A DNA stretch of 64,000 nt, taken from positions 528,176,291 through 528,240,290 of the forward strand of contig NC_081409.1 of NCBI RefSeq assembly GCF_030272615.1, read 5' to 3'. Each line of letters begins with the position of its first letter. Positions within the stretch are counted from its first letter, which is position 1. This stretch comes from Cryptomeria japonica (Eukaryota; Streptophyta; Pinopsida; Cupressales; Cupressaceae). Positions 45,177-57,483 of the stretch are shown here, in pieces. A program made the position numbers and the translations under genes. The notes beneath the pieces are model-generated. The model did no database searches. It worked only from the letters and a program-made list of their open reading frames with translations, and was not told where the DNA came from.

Positions 45177-46600
45177 TGTAGACGTCTAAAAATGGTCAAC
45201 ACTTGCGGAGTCATACTTTAACATTTGCGCATTGCCTTATTTTAGGGTTTTTGCGTCGCATTAACATTTCTTCTATGTTGCACACTTGGTCTTTATCATT
45301 TGTGAGCATCAAGTTCTTCTTCTACATTCCTCATTTTTCTCATTTTTGAATTTGGTCTTGTCGATAACAATCTTCAGTCATGATTTTGGTTGATCTTATC
45401 CTGTCGCATCAATGTGCGTGCTCATGTATCATCATTTTGGACATCGTCAATCCTAATCGATGATAGAATTAGGGTTTTGTCCTCTTGTCAATTTTGTCAT
45501 TTTGTGATCGATTTGTCATCAATCCTTGTCCTCTTGTCAATCTTGTCATTTTGCGATCGGTTTGTCATCGATCCTTGTCCTCTTGTCAATCTTGTCATTT
45601 TGCGATCGATTTGTCATTGATCCTTGTCCTCTTGTCAGTCTTGTCATTTTGTGATCGATTTGTCATCGATCCTTGTCTTCATCAATCTTGTCATTTTGCG
45701 ATCTATTTGTCATCGATCCTTGTCCTTTTCAATCATGTCAATTTGGATCAATTAGTCATTGTTCCTCATCAATTGACACCTATCAATTTGATATCCTTGT
45801 CCATCTTGGTCAATTTGTTAGTGATTTTTGTCAACCAATTTTAATCATTTATCAACACTGGTCCTTTGTCAGTCAGAATCATGATCAAATCAACCCTACA
45901 TCAATTATCTTTTGTCAAGACCTAATTGTCATCCTTGCATTTCTAATTCATCTTCTAGGGTTTTATGATTTATTCATTTAATCTTGTTTGTCATTTTCCC
46001 TCTAGGTTAAATAATTTATTTATTTATCCTAATTCTTCTTGTCACAATTAAATATTTATTTAATTGGCTAATTAATTCCCCCTCTTTTTGTGAATTAATT
46101 AATGAATGAAAAAATTATTAATTAATTCACCTAATTTTCTAATTTCATCAATTTCTAATTTCCTAATTTCCAATTCATAATTTCTAACCTAATTTTCTAA
46201 TTTCTCCTAATTTCTAATTTCTATTTCTATTTCAAATTTTTGTCATAACATCTTGCATAGCAATTTGTCATAATTTGTCATAAATTGTCATAATTTGTCA
46301 TAAAACCTTGCATAGCAATTTGTCATACACTTGTCATAATTTTGCCATTCTTGATTTGAATTTCCTTTCAAATCTTTTCATGCTAATCTTGTCCTCTCTC
46401 CAATTTGTCTATAAATTGGATGAGTTCCTTTGTCAATTAAGGAATCACATTTTCAAGTAACCTTACGCTACAGATTTCATCAACAACTTGCTTTCCACTT
46501 GCAAATGCACTTTGTAGGTGAGAACAACATCAAATTGGAAGGTGAAAGAAGAATAATGGAGCCACATGAAGGAGATATCTGAATTTGGTTTGCTTTGATT
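45177..46600 (+). repeat. G2 3' LTR (right end uncertain)
   Basis: Starts TGTAGACGTCTAAAAATGG straight after the polypurine tract. Contains a 49-bp tandem repeat (45481-45770), several ttgtcata runs (46245-46335), a TATA-like CTATAAAT at 46409-46416 and, downstream, gtaggtgagaac near 46515. I could not fix its CA end; a copia LTR fragment begins by about 46700. Confidence 0.65.
45481..45770 (+). repeat. 49-bp tandem repeat in G2 LTR, five copies plus a remnant
   Basis: Copies start at 45481, 45530, 45579, 45628 and about 45676, each beginning cctcttgtcaat(c/t)ttgtc and including ttttgcgatcgatttgtcat. The fifth is about two bases short and a sixth is decayed. Because 49 is not a multiple of three, open frames appear in several frames; they are repeat by-products. 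Confidence 0.9.
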
Positions 46601-46699
46601 TCATTTTGAATGTCGTCTTCAAGTTTTCATTGATTAGATTAGGATTGTTTTCATTGCAGTTTTAGGTTTTGTGATTGTCCTAATTGTTATTTGTTTTGA

Positions 46700-47165
46700 T
46701 GAATCCTCATTATCCTAGTCTACAAGTAGAGATTGGTGTGGTAGGGAAGACATTTGTACTTAACCAAAACTATAATCAGGCATTTAGAGATGCTATTCTT
46801 TTAGTTCATTCCTTCCAGATTGTAGTCCAAATCTTGTTGTAAGTCAGTGAGACTTCCCTGAGGGTTGTTGCCTTCCAAGTCATTGTATTTGAGCACTAAG
46901 CTCTAGTAAGTGTTTCCAAATGCATGTGCATTCCCCATTGTAATATTTTCACATACTACTGCAAAGTATCATCTTACTGTGGGTAGTTTCCCATAGTGGT
47001 TTTTCCCTTAACCGGGTTTTCCACATCAAAATATTAGTGTTGTGTGTTGTGCTTTCAATTTGCTTATCTTTGTTATTGTTGTAGTTTATCAGATCTGCAT
47101 TTGTAATTAAGTTTTTTGAATTCGGTGAAGACTAATTCACCCCCCCTCTCAGTCTTCCTTCATTC
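46700..47165 (+). repeat. Copia-type LTR fragment (R/U5 half)
   Basis: Homologous to the 3' halves of the E3 and E9 LTRs: agattgtagtcc, gtgagacttccct, gagcactaagctctag, gcattccccattgtaatatt. It has the TTTTTCCCTTAACCGGGTTTTCCAC box (46996-47025) and the C-run box (47135-47153). No primer-binding site follows, so it is a broken or solo remnant. Confidence 0.6.
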
Positions 47166-47241
47166 ATTGTTGCCAATAGATACATCAGCTACACTCCCTC
47201 CAACCTTGCAACATCAATCCCAAGAGCTTGTTATCTCAGTC

Positions 47242-48440
<1,199 letters not shown>

Positions 48441-49350
48441 GAAATGACACCAAATTAAAGGAAACTTCATAGAAAATTATTGAAATGTATTTTATGATAG
48501 AAAATAGCAATTGAAAATATATGAAACTAATTCATATAAGAAAACACAATATAGATTCATATATCAAGAATCCGCACAAAATCCTCAAAAAAAAAGACAA
48601 AAGTAGACCACTTAATTTACTCCAAACAACACAAATTAGAATAGTTTGATCTCCTAATACAAATATTGAGATAAATATCTAATTAAAAATTTGATAACAA
48701 CAACATATTGTTGTAACACATCCAAAAGACACAAATAAATCAACAATTAACACAACCAAACTTTAAAGAACTCTCAATCCACAACCAAAGAACACTTACA
48801 CATTGGAAAAGAAGAAACTACAATCTTACAAATTTCATTAAGCCCAAATACAATATTTTAGTGAGAATTATCTTTGTGAGTAAAGGGTTTTCATCCTTTG
48901 ATCACCAAATTCTCATGGTTTTTGTCCACAAGTCTTCTCCTTCAATGAGGTTTTGTCCATTGAATAAGCCTTGTACAATTTTGAAAGTGTAGATAAGAAT
49001 AGATAATCAACATGCCTAAAAATGACCAAAACAAGCATATTTATAACCATTCAACAATTTTTGGTACCTAAAATGACTTTTGAGTTGCCCCAAAGACCCT
49101 TCCACTTTTAACGATCACTTCTTTCTTGAACTTCTTGCTACTCAACCCAAAGGACACAAATTATAATGCCTAAATTAAACTTCATGAAAATTTAGTTTAA
49201 TTTTTAATTGTCCTATTAGTATTAGAAATACGCAGACAATAATAAACATTAAATAAAATTACTCTCTACATTTTCCTGATTAATCCATAGTAGAATAATA
49301 TGGGTTAATATTGACCAAAATCTAATTTTAAATGAAAGGGAGCATGATAA
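48441..49350 (-). repeat. Probable Ty3/gypsy 3' LTR remnant
   Basis: On the minus strand cttgaggacgataattttgg, then GGGAGGGAGGAC (49365-49352), resembles the end of a gypsy pol plus polypurine tract; the sequence from 49350 down would be the LTR, with a TATA-like minus-strand TATAAATA near 49040. The far end is not defined. Short open codons upstream (49960-49750) were not identifiable. Confidence 0.4.
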
Positions 49351-50045
49351 GTCCTCCCTCCCAAAATTATCGTCCTCAAGAAATTACAAACATATAGCTT
49401 TAATTTCCTAATGGAAAAATGATTTATCCTAACAAAATATATACCAAACCTTGATCTTGTTCATGTGCAATGTAGCATCTTTTGCTAAGGGATACTATGC
49501 ATTGAACTTGAAAACTCAACTTCTTGTGTGACAATGACAAGAAAACAATAAGAATATCTATGCAAAACTTTTATGCATTCAATCTAATTCAAAATCTAAT
49601 CCACATCTTCCAAAACAAATTCTAGAAACTCACCAAATACAATTTCATCCATCTTCCCTCCTCATATTTTGAAAAATCTCATAGCAGTGAACTTGAGTTG
49701 TGTGATGCTGATGTAGTGATCACCAAGGTATAACTAACCTCCCAATATTATAAATTGGTAATTGATATGTCTCCATTAATTTTCAATCAATATCCTTCCT
49801 TTCACAATTTTCTTTTCTAATTGTGTATATGCACTAACATGAGACAAGTCTAGCTTGAAACTTGTGCAACTTCTCCCAATGGTATATATCTTATTTTCAT
49901 ACTTGTAGATCTATTATAAGATTCAATATATTCTCCAATGCATAAAATATGAATTTTTTAAATAGCCAATTCTTGTGCCTCCACAGTAATGGAACATAAA
50001 TAATGTGCAAAAATAGGCCCATTCTTATCATCAACTTGAGATATG
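49351..50045. other. Unassigned DNA up to the LINE insertion
   Basis: A few minus-strand codons (GPIFAHYLCSITVEAQELA near 50010-49960) look like decayed coding sequence that I cannot identify. It ends with the 13-bp LINE target duplication at 50033-50045. Confidence 0.3.
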
Positions 50046-51845
50046 TTTATTTATTTATTAGAAAAGTAGCAAGACAAGGGTGTTGGACCTTAATACAACA
50101 ACCCTTAGGTGGAAAAAGAGAAAACAAATAGGGGTGACAACCCCAAATAAAACAAGGTTGGTTAGGCCAAGAGAAAACCTGTCAAACCAGCAACAAACCA
50201 AACCAAAATCAAGGAATGGGAGAAACACTCGAGCCTTGACAAGGACAAGTTTGAGGGAGGGGGAGAGACTTCCCCTTCCACTTGTGACAAACCACAATCT
50301 AGGAAATACTTTCATTAGGACCATAAAAAGAAGAATCAAGCAAGGAGGAACCCACATGGAATCCATCAACAACTCCATTAGAATTCTACTATAGAATAGG
50401 AGCAAGGTGTTGCAACAGAACGACATCAGGAGCATATTCAAAAAAGGTAGAACTAAGGTTCATAGCTGGAGAAACAATAGAAAAAAGGAGATAGATCCTC
50501 AAGGATGGAAGGGGTGAAAATAGTGGCAGTAAGAGGATCGACAATAGTGAGAGGTGCAACTTCATCCCAGGGGGAGACATCATCCTCCCAAGAGGAGCCA
50601 ATAAAATTTGAGTTAGAAGCATTAATAGTAAAGTGATCCGAAGTAGCATCCTTCCATCAAGTTGCAACACCTTTGTGACATGACAATGAGAAATCCAAAG
50701 CTACATGACCCATTGAGAAGCATCACTAGCAGAAAAAGGGGAGTCCATCATAATCCAATAGTTGAGTCCAATGCCTATCCTCGACCATAAGAACCACATA
50801 CCCAGAGAGAGGTGTAGAGATGTCAATATCGATTAAAACATGTGAAAAGGTAGAGTAACCCATAGAAGACATGGCATCATCAACCTTCAAGAAATTACCA
50901 ATAGAGTTACCAATGGCCTCATAGAAAGAAAGATCCCAGAAATGAAGGGGGAGATTGGGGAGGTGGACCCAAATTGGATGCACATTAAGTGGTTCAATAA
51001 GGGGATTAAAAGAAGCTGTCCAGGGCTTAATAAAGAGAGAGTGATCACCATAAGCCCACAACTTACCCAAAACCAAGTCACAATCAAAAGAATAAGTGAA
51101 AGAAGCAACAAAAAATCCTTTAGCACAAGGGAAAAAATCAATGCTATGAGAAACCAAAGGCTTCTAGGAACCACTCACTCAATAATGGAGGTCCAGGAGC
51201 AAAGGCCAAAACCCAACAAATTTGCACACCAAAGTACAACGTTGGTAGAAACCAATATTATCCACAACATCTTGTCCACAAACCACCACAGAAGAGGACT
51301 TAGTATAGGGAAAAGGAAGAATCCCCTTGGGGGGAAGAGCAACAGATCTAGCCACATGAGAAAAGTTGTGCTTACTAGAAAATGAAGAATGTATGGGCGA
51401 GACCTTAGTACCCACAACAGGGACACCATCAACAACAACAAAGATAAACACAACACCACTAGATTGAGCATCCATAGCACCAACACACACAAGAAGAGAA
51501 TTCATGGGGGGAGGCGGGGGCCATTACCCATCCACAATAGTAGCGATATAATTCACAATGCCTAGCACACCCATAGGGGAGACACCCAAGCCGATTGCAA
51601 CAAAAACAAAAATGTCAATGATTCCAACAGAAGCCCCCACGTGAGGTGGTGGGAGACCCGAGACACCCAGCACAAAGGGAAGGATCCAAGAGGAGTAGTA
51701 GAGGTAGGAATATAGGAAGTGGCATTCTAAATCACACATGCAGGAGAGACGATATTCAAAATTGCAGAGGCGAGAGAGTCATTGGCCATTGTTGCCAATT
51801 ACACATGTGTATCAGGAAAAGCCCTTTATCAAATCTTTAAAAAAT
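50046..51845 (-). mobile_element. LINE-derived insertion with ORF1 only
   Basis: A 13-bp exact duplication (aacttgagatatg) lies at 50033-50045 and 51846-51858. On the minus strand the insert begins with a ~56-bp leader, an ORF1-like gene from 51789, a 3' region, and ends in TAATAAATAAATAAA (50060-50046), a LINE-type A-rich tail. No endonuclease or RT sequence is present in the 1.8 kb, although both ends look complete. It was probably copied in trans by a full LINE, or it is an internally deleted copy. Confidence 0.8.
50440..51789 (-). pseudogene. LINE ORF1-like protein with DUF4283 domain
   Basis: ATG at 51789 (MANDSLASAILNIVSP); a shift after about 25 codons leads into the main frame, which runs from about 51739 to below 50726 with stops where Trp is expected (for example LHY*VSGS*KPL). 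The DUF4283 region of plant LINE ORF1 is clear: YQRCTLVCKFVGFWPLLLDL, SLFIKPWTASFNPL, HPIWVHLPNLPLHFWDLSFY and AIGNSIGNFLKVDDA, then DYDGLPFFC*CFSMGHVALDF, a zinc knuckle with two Cys lost. An acidic Ser/Thr/Pro tail (SSWEDDVSPWDEVAP) ends near 50440. ORF1 proteins bind RNA. Confidence 0.8.
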
Positions 51846-51858
51846 AACTTGAGATATG

Positions 51859-52716
51859 ATACTTACAACTTCATGTATTAATATATAACAACAATAATTT
51901 GGTAGAGTGGAAAATAGCACCATACAAGAACATATACTCCATAGTTCTCTAAAAACTGAACAAAAACTCCAAATCACATTATACTACTAACATTGATTTG
52001 CTCAAAACTGAAAGTCTAAACCCACAATTTTTGAAGTTGGTATGAATGGATAAAATATAAATTTAAATTGGTATACATTAGCATCAAACTAATCTATAAT
52101 AGCAACATACTCCATAATAAAAAACACCCACCAATATTCACACAATTTAACTAGGAACTTGAAGACAATACACAGATATTGCACTACTAGAACAACCTCC
52201 TTGAGTCTCCTCCAAATAGGTGTTATGATGGATGGATTATTTTTCAATAATCGTAGATACCTACTAACATAATCATGCAAGGATACTATTGACAAGAGAA
52301 ATCAAGTTGTATAATTTAGAGATTTGTACCCCAGGATCTCTGATGGAGTCAGGCTATAATCCAAAGGATGTAATATTTGCAACAAGAAAATTAAGTGAAT
52401 AGATGACACATACTATACTATCAACAAGAATAAAAATTACTTCATCCATAACACATATCTAAACCTTATAGCTCCTTATATTATTTAATAGCATCTTACA
52501 AAAGGTAGGTCTTAGTCTCTACTATGTTTCTATCTTATCTCTCCTATATCTCTCTTGTATCTACTGCATATGATTTAAATTAATTACATATATTATTTAC
52601 TATGAAGAGACATGACTCCTAGAGACATCTAGTGACTTCTTCTTGCTTCACAAACCATTTGCAGTAGCCTATGGTAGGATTCAACTTCGAATTCAAGGTT
52701 TCTTATCCTACTAACA
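51859..52716 (-). repeat. Probable second gypsy-type LTR remnant
   Basis: Minus strand cttaaggacaatacatcatt, then AGAAGGGGGATGA (52729-52717) and TGTTAGTAGGATAAG from 52716, resembles a gypsy polypurine tract and LTR start. The LTR appears to continue to about 52330; its end is not fixed. 52330-51859 shows nothing recognisable. Confidence 0.4.
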
Positions 52717-52739
52717 TCATCCCCCTTCTAAAATGATGT

Positions 52740-53333
52740 ATTGTCCTTAAGCCATGATGCTTAGTTGGGTAGGAGAGCTTGATATGTCACCTTAATTTAG
52801 TTTAGTGATGTACTCTAGTGGGTTTTTGGCTTGCTACAATGTTGAGATATGCCCTTGAATTTGGACTAATGTTTCCTCTACCTCTTAGAGATTACTAGGG
52901 ATTTAAATTTTTTGAAAGGATTTTTTCGCTTCCCCTATTATCCCTTTTAGGTGTGCCTTGTAATTGTTCATAATATCCCTTAATTGTTTGAGCTATTCTT
53001 TTATAATCTCCCTTTGGTTGTGCAATTTTTGTAGCCAGTTATGAATATTCTCCATCTGAACTATTATGGTGTCATTCATGTCTTGGAGGGGGTCATATGT
53101 GGGTGCCAAAAATGGTATCTTATCTTTTGGCTAAATAATTTGGTCTCTTAGGCCTTTTTTTGTATTGGGCCACTGTAGAAAAATTTGATAAATGACCCTT
53201 GCTTCTACTATACTATCTTCCAAGTTCTTAATTTATTCCTCCAATTGTGAATGCACAACAACACAATTCTTTATGTACTCCTCCATTATTTACTTTAGCA
53301 AGTCTTCTTAGGCCTCTTTTTGTATGTTGTCTT
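52740..53333 (-). pseudogene. Decayed helical ORF upstream of the gypsy-type LTR
   Basis: Minus-strand frame with a few stops: EEYIKNCVVVHSQLEE, LQWPNTKKGLRDQII, FLAPTYDPLQDMNDT, QMENIHNWLQKLHNQREIIK, YKAHLKGIIGEAKKS. Helical and charged, not recognised. Its position before a polypurine-like tract suggests the last gene of an LTR element. Confidence 0.4.
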
Positions 53334-53813
53334 TGTAATGTGGTGAAAAATTAGGGTTTTCACAATTAGATATATGAAAACCACAAATTTTTACTTAGGG
53401 ACCAATTACATTAAAGAGGGGTAAACCCAATGGATCTAGCCACAAAACAACAAGGATAAGGGCTAATAATTTTATTGGATTTACTATATTTGAATTGATT
53501 TCCCTCTTTTAAATTGAATTGTGAAAATATTAAAATTAGGGTAAATGTGTTGAAATTGATGTAAAAACACATGAACAATGAGCTACAGTAGTCAGATCAA
53601 TCCACAAAATTGGATTTGAGGGATATAAATGTATTCAGATATATTTTCAAAAGGAGCTCTTGATTTTTTAGGACTGAGATGGTGGTCGCTTTGGTCCTCA
53701 ATATTTACACTCCAATGGGAGATTGATTAGTCACTGTAAATAAAGCCAATTCTGGAGATCACAACTCAGTACCTGTTCCTACACACACTAGAAAAGGGAA
53801 ATAGGGTTGGAAT
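53334..53813 (-). repeat. Old E8-family LTR, 3' part
   Basis: Inverted copy of the E8 LTR end (compare 54490-54999): minus-strand ...AACCCTAATTTTTCACCACATTACA ends at 53334. It was split by E8; the rest is at 61995-62717. Its last five bases (53809-53813, ggaat) are the left E8 target duplication. Confidence 0.8.
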
Positions 53814-54999
53814 TGTAACATCCTAAATTATACTCTTACAATTTTTTCCTCATTTGGGCCCTCACTTTGGCCTTCATCCCTCGAGGCCTGATTGGAGACT
53901 TGATTCTGCTAATACCATGCATGTTTGCCATAATTGTGACCCCTACACTTTTTTTCCCCCTTTATTCTAGTGCTTGATTGGTAGGAACTAGGGCGCTAGC
54001 ACCCTGGTCCCCTTAGGACTAGAATGCCTAGTGCCCTGGTCCTCCCAAGTAGGACCCATTTTTGGGCCCCTTAATGGTCACAAGGTTTGGGAGGGAATCC
54101 AAACATCGTGTCAGCTCATGTTGGAAAATTAAACTATTTTTTGATGGACATGAATAAAAGGAGGTCAACCCCTCTCATTTTGATATACATTCAACACAAT
54201 TGAGCATACACACACATCAATTCAAGCATTCAAGCAAGTGAGAAAGCAATCAGTCTTCTTTCAAGCATTGGAGTAGAAGTAAAGGAAAGATTCAAGCATT
54301 GGAGTTGACATTCATCTTCTATGTTGTTGAAGACTTCATGAAACCCTAATTCCATGTGGAGACAAATAAAACTTCACAAGGAGGTATAGCATTTGTGTTT
54401 CAATCATTGTTCAACATCTCCCTCAAAAGGGGAACATTTCTATTATTACACTTCATTCATATTTAATTTCTATTTCAAAGTTAATTCCAAAACTAGGGTT
54501 TGACCCAAGGAAAACCCCTATTCCCAACCTATTTCCCTTCTCTACTATGCATAGGAAAATGTACAAAGCTGTAATCTTCAGAATTGGCTTTATTCATAGT
54601 GACAAATCAATCCCCCATTGGAGTACAAAAAACGGAGGACCAGAGCGACTGTTGCTCCAGTCTTGACAAATCAGGAGCTCCTATTGGGAATAGGTCTGAA
54701 TACTCATACAATCCTTAGATCGAGGTTTGTGGCTCGATTCAATGAGTTTAGCTCACTGTTTATGTATTTTTACATCAATTCCAATACTTTTACCCTAATT
54801 TCAATATTTTCACAATTCAACTTAAAAGAGGGCAATCCAATCAAATCCAGTAAATTCAATAGAATTATTAGCCCTTATCCTTGCTGGTTTGTGGCTAGAT
54901 CCATTGGGATTACCTCCCTCTTTAATGTATGGGTCCTCAAGCAAAAATTAGAGGTTTTCATCCTTCTTGTGGTGGAAACCCTATTTTTTCACAATTACA
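53814..54999 (+). repeat. E8 5' LTR
   Basis: TGTAACATCCTAAATTATAC to TTTCACAATTACA. The TATA box of the 3' copy (TATAAAAG, 61147-61154) is GAATAAAAG here (about 54152-54160), so the promoter is probably damaged. The open frame at 54618-55055 lies inside the LTR and is not taken as a gene. Confidence 0.88.
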
Positions 55000-55000
55000 T

Positions 55001-55020
55001 TTTGGTGAACCCGACATCTT
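55001..55020 (+). other. E8 primer-binding site candidate
   Basis: TTTGGTGAACCCGACATCTT directly after the 5' LTR end and absent after the 3' LTR. The matching tRNA was not identified. Confidence 0.6.
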
Positions 55021-56200
55021 ACACCTGTAATTCTAATTTATGTTCTCACATCTGAGTGTTTATGCATTTCAAATTCAAATTTACATTTGCAAGTTTAATT
55101 TTTCATTGAATTTTAAAAATGTAGAGGTTAAATTCACAAAAACCCTAATTTTTAATTCTAAAATTAAGCTTTTGGGTTGTCTAATTTGGATTTATTATTT
55201 TAGATCTGATTATTCATTTAATTTAAAATTCAAATTGTCCCTCCTAGATCTCATTTTCAAATTGAATTATATAAATTTAGTGGATGAATTTATAAAAACT
55301 CTAATTTATAATTCTAAAATTTATCACGAGGATTGCATAATTTTTCAAATTAGTTTTTAAATCTGATCTTTATGAATGTTATGCTATGATCCAGATGCAT
55401 TTCTCTTTCAAATTCAAAAATAAAATAGCTTAATTAATTGGTTAATCAATCATTTTTCAGAAAAAATTGTATTGCTTTCAAATTCAAATTCAAATTTCTC
55501 TCCCTTGTGTATGATTTTTACTAGTATTAGTCCTACCTATAATATTCCCATGAGAAGTAGTTGTATAATTAAGTCTTCCCAATGTTTAATTACTTATGAT
55601 ATGGAGATTAATCTAGATAACTTATTTCATGATAATGTGGGCACTTCTTCTATTCCAACAATTGATGCTATTTATCCCCATTCTTTACATAATTCTCATG
55701 ATGAGGGTGAATCACTAACAAGGGTTTCTGTTGACCAATTGGAGAAGATTGACAATGAGTTTGAAAATATTCAACAATGGATGAGTCAATAATACTCAGA
55801 GAGTGAGGCTATCCCATTGATTGAAGGATTAAAAATAATGGTTCAAAGTGATAAAGTTGGCATTGATTTCTTGCATGGACTTTGCTCATATTGTTGACAC
55901 TAATATTATCCCAAGCTGAAAAAGTTGTGCCAAAGCCCTCGGTTAAACTCAACCTCCCAGTGAAGTTAATCATTCTATTCCTATGACTACTTCTATGACT
56001 AGTGTGCCTACTTTTACATCCAACATCATGACTACTTCCACACAAAATGTTCTTCCTACACATGTTAGTCAAGGAGGCAACATTGCTAATAAAAACTCTT
56101 TCATCCCTCCTTTTGTGAGTCTTTTGGATTTGTTACCCAATCATCTCTCATACCTACCTATCATAGCATCCCACCTCCTTACTCTCAACCTCCTCCTTTG
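55021..56200 (+). pseudogene. E8 leader and Gag N-terminal remnant
   Basis: 55021-55470 is AT-rich leader without coding similarity. 55595-55790 reads MEINLDNLFHDNVGTSS and LTRVSVDQLEKIDNEFENIQ, then stops and shifts lead to a Ser/Thr/Pro-rich stretch (55983-56195) that is cut by the solo LTR. It probably belongs to the variable N-terminus of Gag; continued at 57484. Confidence 0.5.
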
Positions 56201-57483
56201 TGTTGGCAAAAATGTAAAAAACTAAGAGAGGGCGGGGGGGTGAATCACAAATCAAACATAAATTCAGATTTGATAATGAACAGTAAAAGCATAAATCAAC
56301 ACATCAATAACACACATAACACCAAGATTTTTGACATGGAAAAATTGGTATAGGAAAAACCACGGTGGGAACCTACCCACAATGAGATAATACCCTGTTA
56401 GGAGTAAGTGTAAATATTACAATGGGGAATGCATGTGCATTTTTGGCACATAGCCTAGAGGTTAGTGCTCAAATCACAAAATAAGAAGGGCTATAACCTT
56501 GGGGAAGGCTCATTGCCTTACAGAAAGATTCAGATTACATTTGAAGAATCATGAATTGATGAAATAACATCTTCTCATGCCTAGTTACAAATCAGATTAA
56601 GCACATATACTCAAACTCTTCTCTTCCACACTTCTTCACACTCTGTTGTACTTCTCCTCTACTACTAAAAGATCAAATCAATATTTGCACATGCAAATCT
56701 TGAGCAGATACATCTACAACATGACAATTACATATAAATCATAAACCTATATTTCATGATTGACTAATCCCTCAACAAAAATTACAAACAATAAGCTCAC
56801 ATGCTATAACAATACATGCGGACCAAAACAATGTCGGCTAAGACATAGTCTGGACCTAAACATCGCAAACACACAACACCTCCAACAATTACACCTTGAT
56901 CATCCGCAACACATTACAACCACTAAGAGTGTTTCATAACATGAAGAACACCACTAGATCAAGAAAATGATCAATAACGCACACAACAATCAATGCAGAC
57001 CATCAACATGAATAGAACACGATCCATAAACATCCGCAAGAAACATGAAACACCGCAACAACAACCGCAACATCACCACTTACTATAATCTCCATTATCA
57101 ATATACCAAACCTTAAGAACACCAACCAAACTGACTGTCAAACTAAAATATTCACTTGCGGACTTCCAAATCATGAACCATCTGAATTGAGGACACATAT
57201 GAACGCCCCAAACACTTTGAATATCAAATAACATGAACAACTGAATAACCAACATCAATATTAGATCACTCAACTCAATAAAATCATCATGCAAACTACT
57301 GAAACTTTTGCTGAATCAACTAGAGATAAGTATCTCCAAACCCATTAAACCACAACAAATCAACTGCAACACTCTGACCAAACCAACTCATCCAATCTGA
57401 CTGCAACACTAGAATACACAAAAGAATATGTTGACATCAATGACAACACATCATTCCAAAAAACTTCTCAGCAATATGCAACA
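56201..57483 (-). repeat. E9: solo copia-type LTR in E8 gag
   Basis: 1283 bp, TGTTGG at 56201 to CAACA at 57483, flanked by ctttg (56196-56200) and cttca (57484-57488), a possible 5-bp duplication with two differences. Minus-strand features match other copia LTRs here: C-run box (G-run 56225-56247), TTTTTCC/TTTTTCCATG box (about 56335-56368) and gcattccccattgtaatatt. No internal region, so it is probably the product of LTR-LTR recombination. Confidence 0.75.

Larger units (their letters stand above)
37015..46600 (+). mobile_element. G2: 5'-truncated dual-RNase-H Ty3/gypsy element with an antisense PMD ORF
   Basis: Gag and protease are missing; the element starts in the protease-RT linker. 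Order: RT, RNase H, a second RNase H, integrase (to 40510), repeat-rich non-coding DNA, a minus-strand PMD ORF (44346-42466), a polypurine tract (about 45163-45176) and a 3' LTR from 45177. Two RNase H domains and the linker NLGTPDNPKVIHFTASLS are typical of plant Tat-type gypsy elements. Pol keeps a single frame for almost 3 kb with about eight stops, then one frameshift near 39980. The right boundary is uncertain. Confidence 0.85.

Noticed and set aside
45481-45770. Possible CRISPR array
   Set aside because: Repeats abut with no unique spacers, in a plant LTR.
45390-45981. Overlapping open frames rich in Ile/Leu/Ser/Cys
   Set aside because: They arise from the 49-bp tandem repeat, which opens several frames; no similarity.
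50080-50394. Plus-strand basic open frame (104 codons)
   Set aside because: Antisense to the LINE 3' region; no family similarity.
51179-51492. Second minus-strand hydrophobic frame overlapping LINE ORF1
   Set aside because: Shadow of the DUF4283 frame.
54618-55055. 145-codon plus-strand open frame
   Set aside because: It lies in the E8 5' LTR and reads across its end; the 3' LTR version is not conserved in frame beyond 101 codons.
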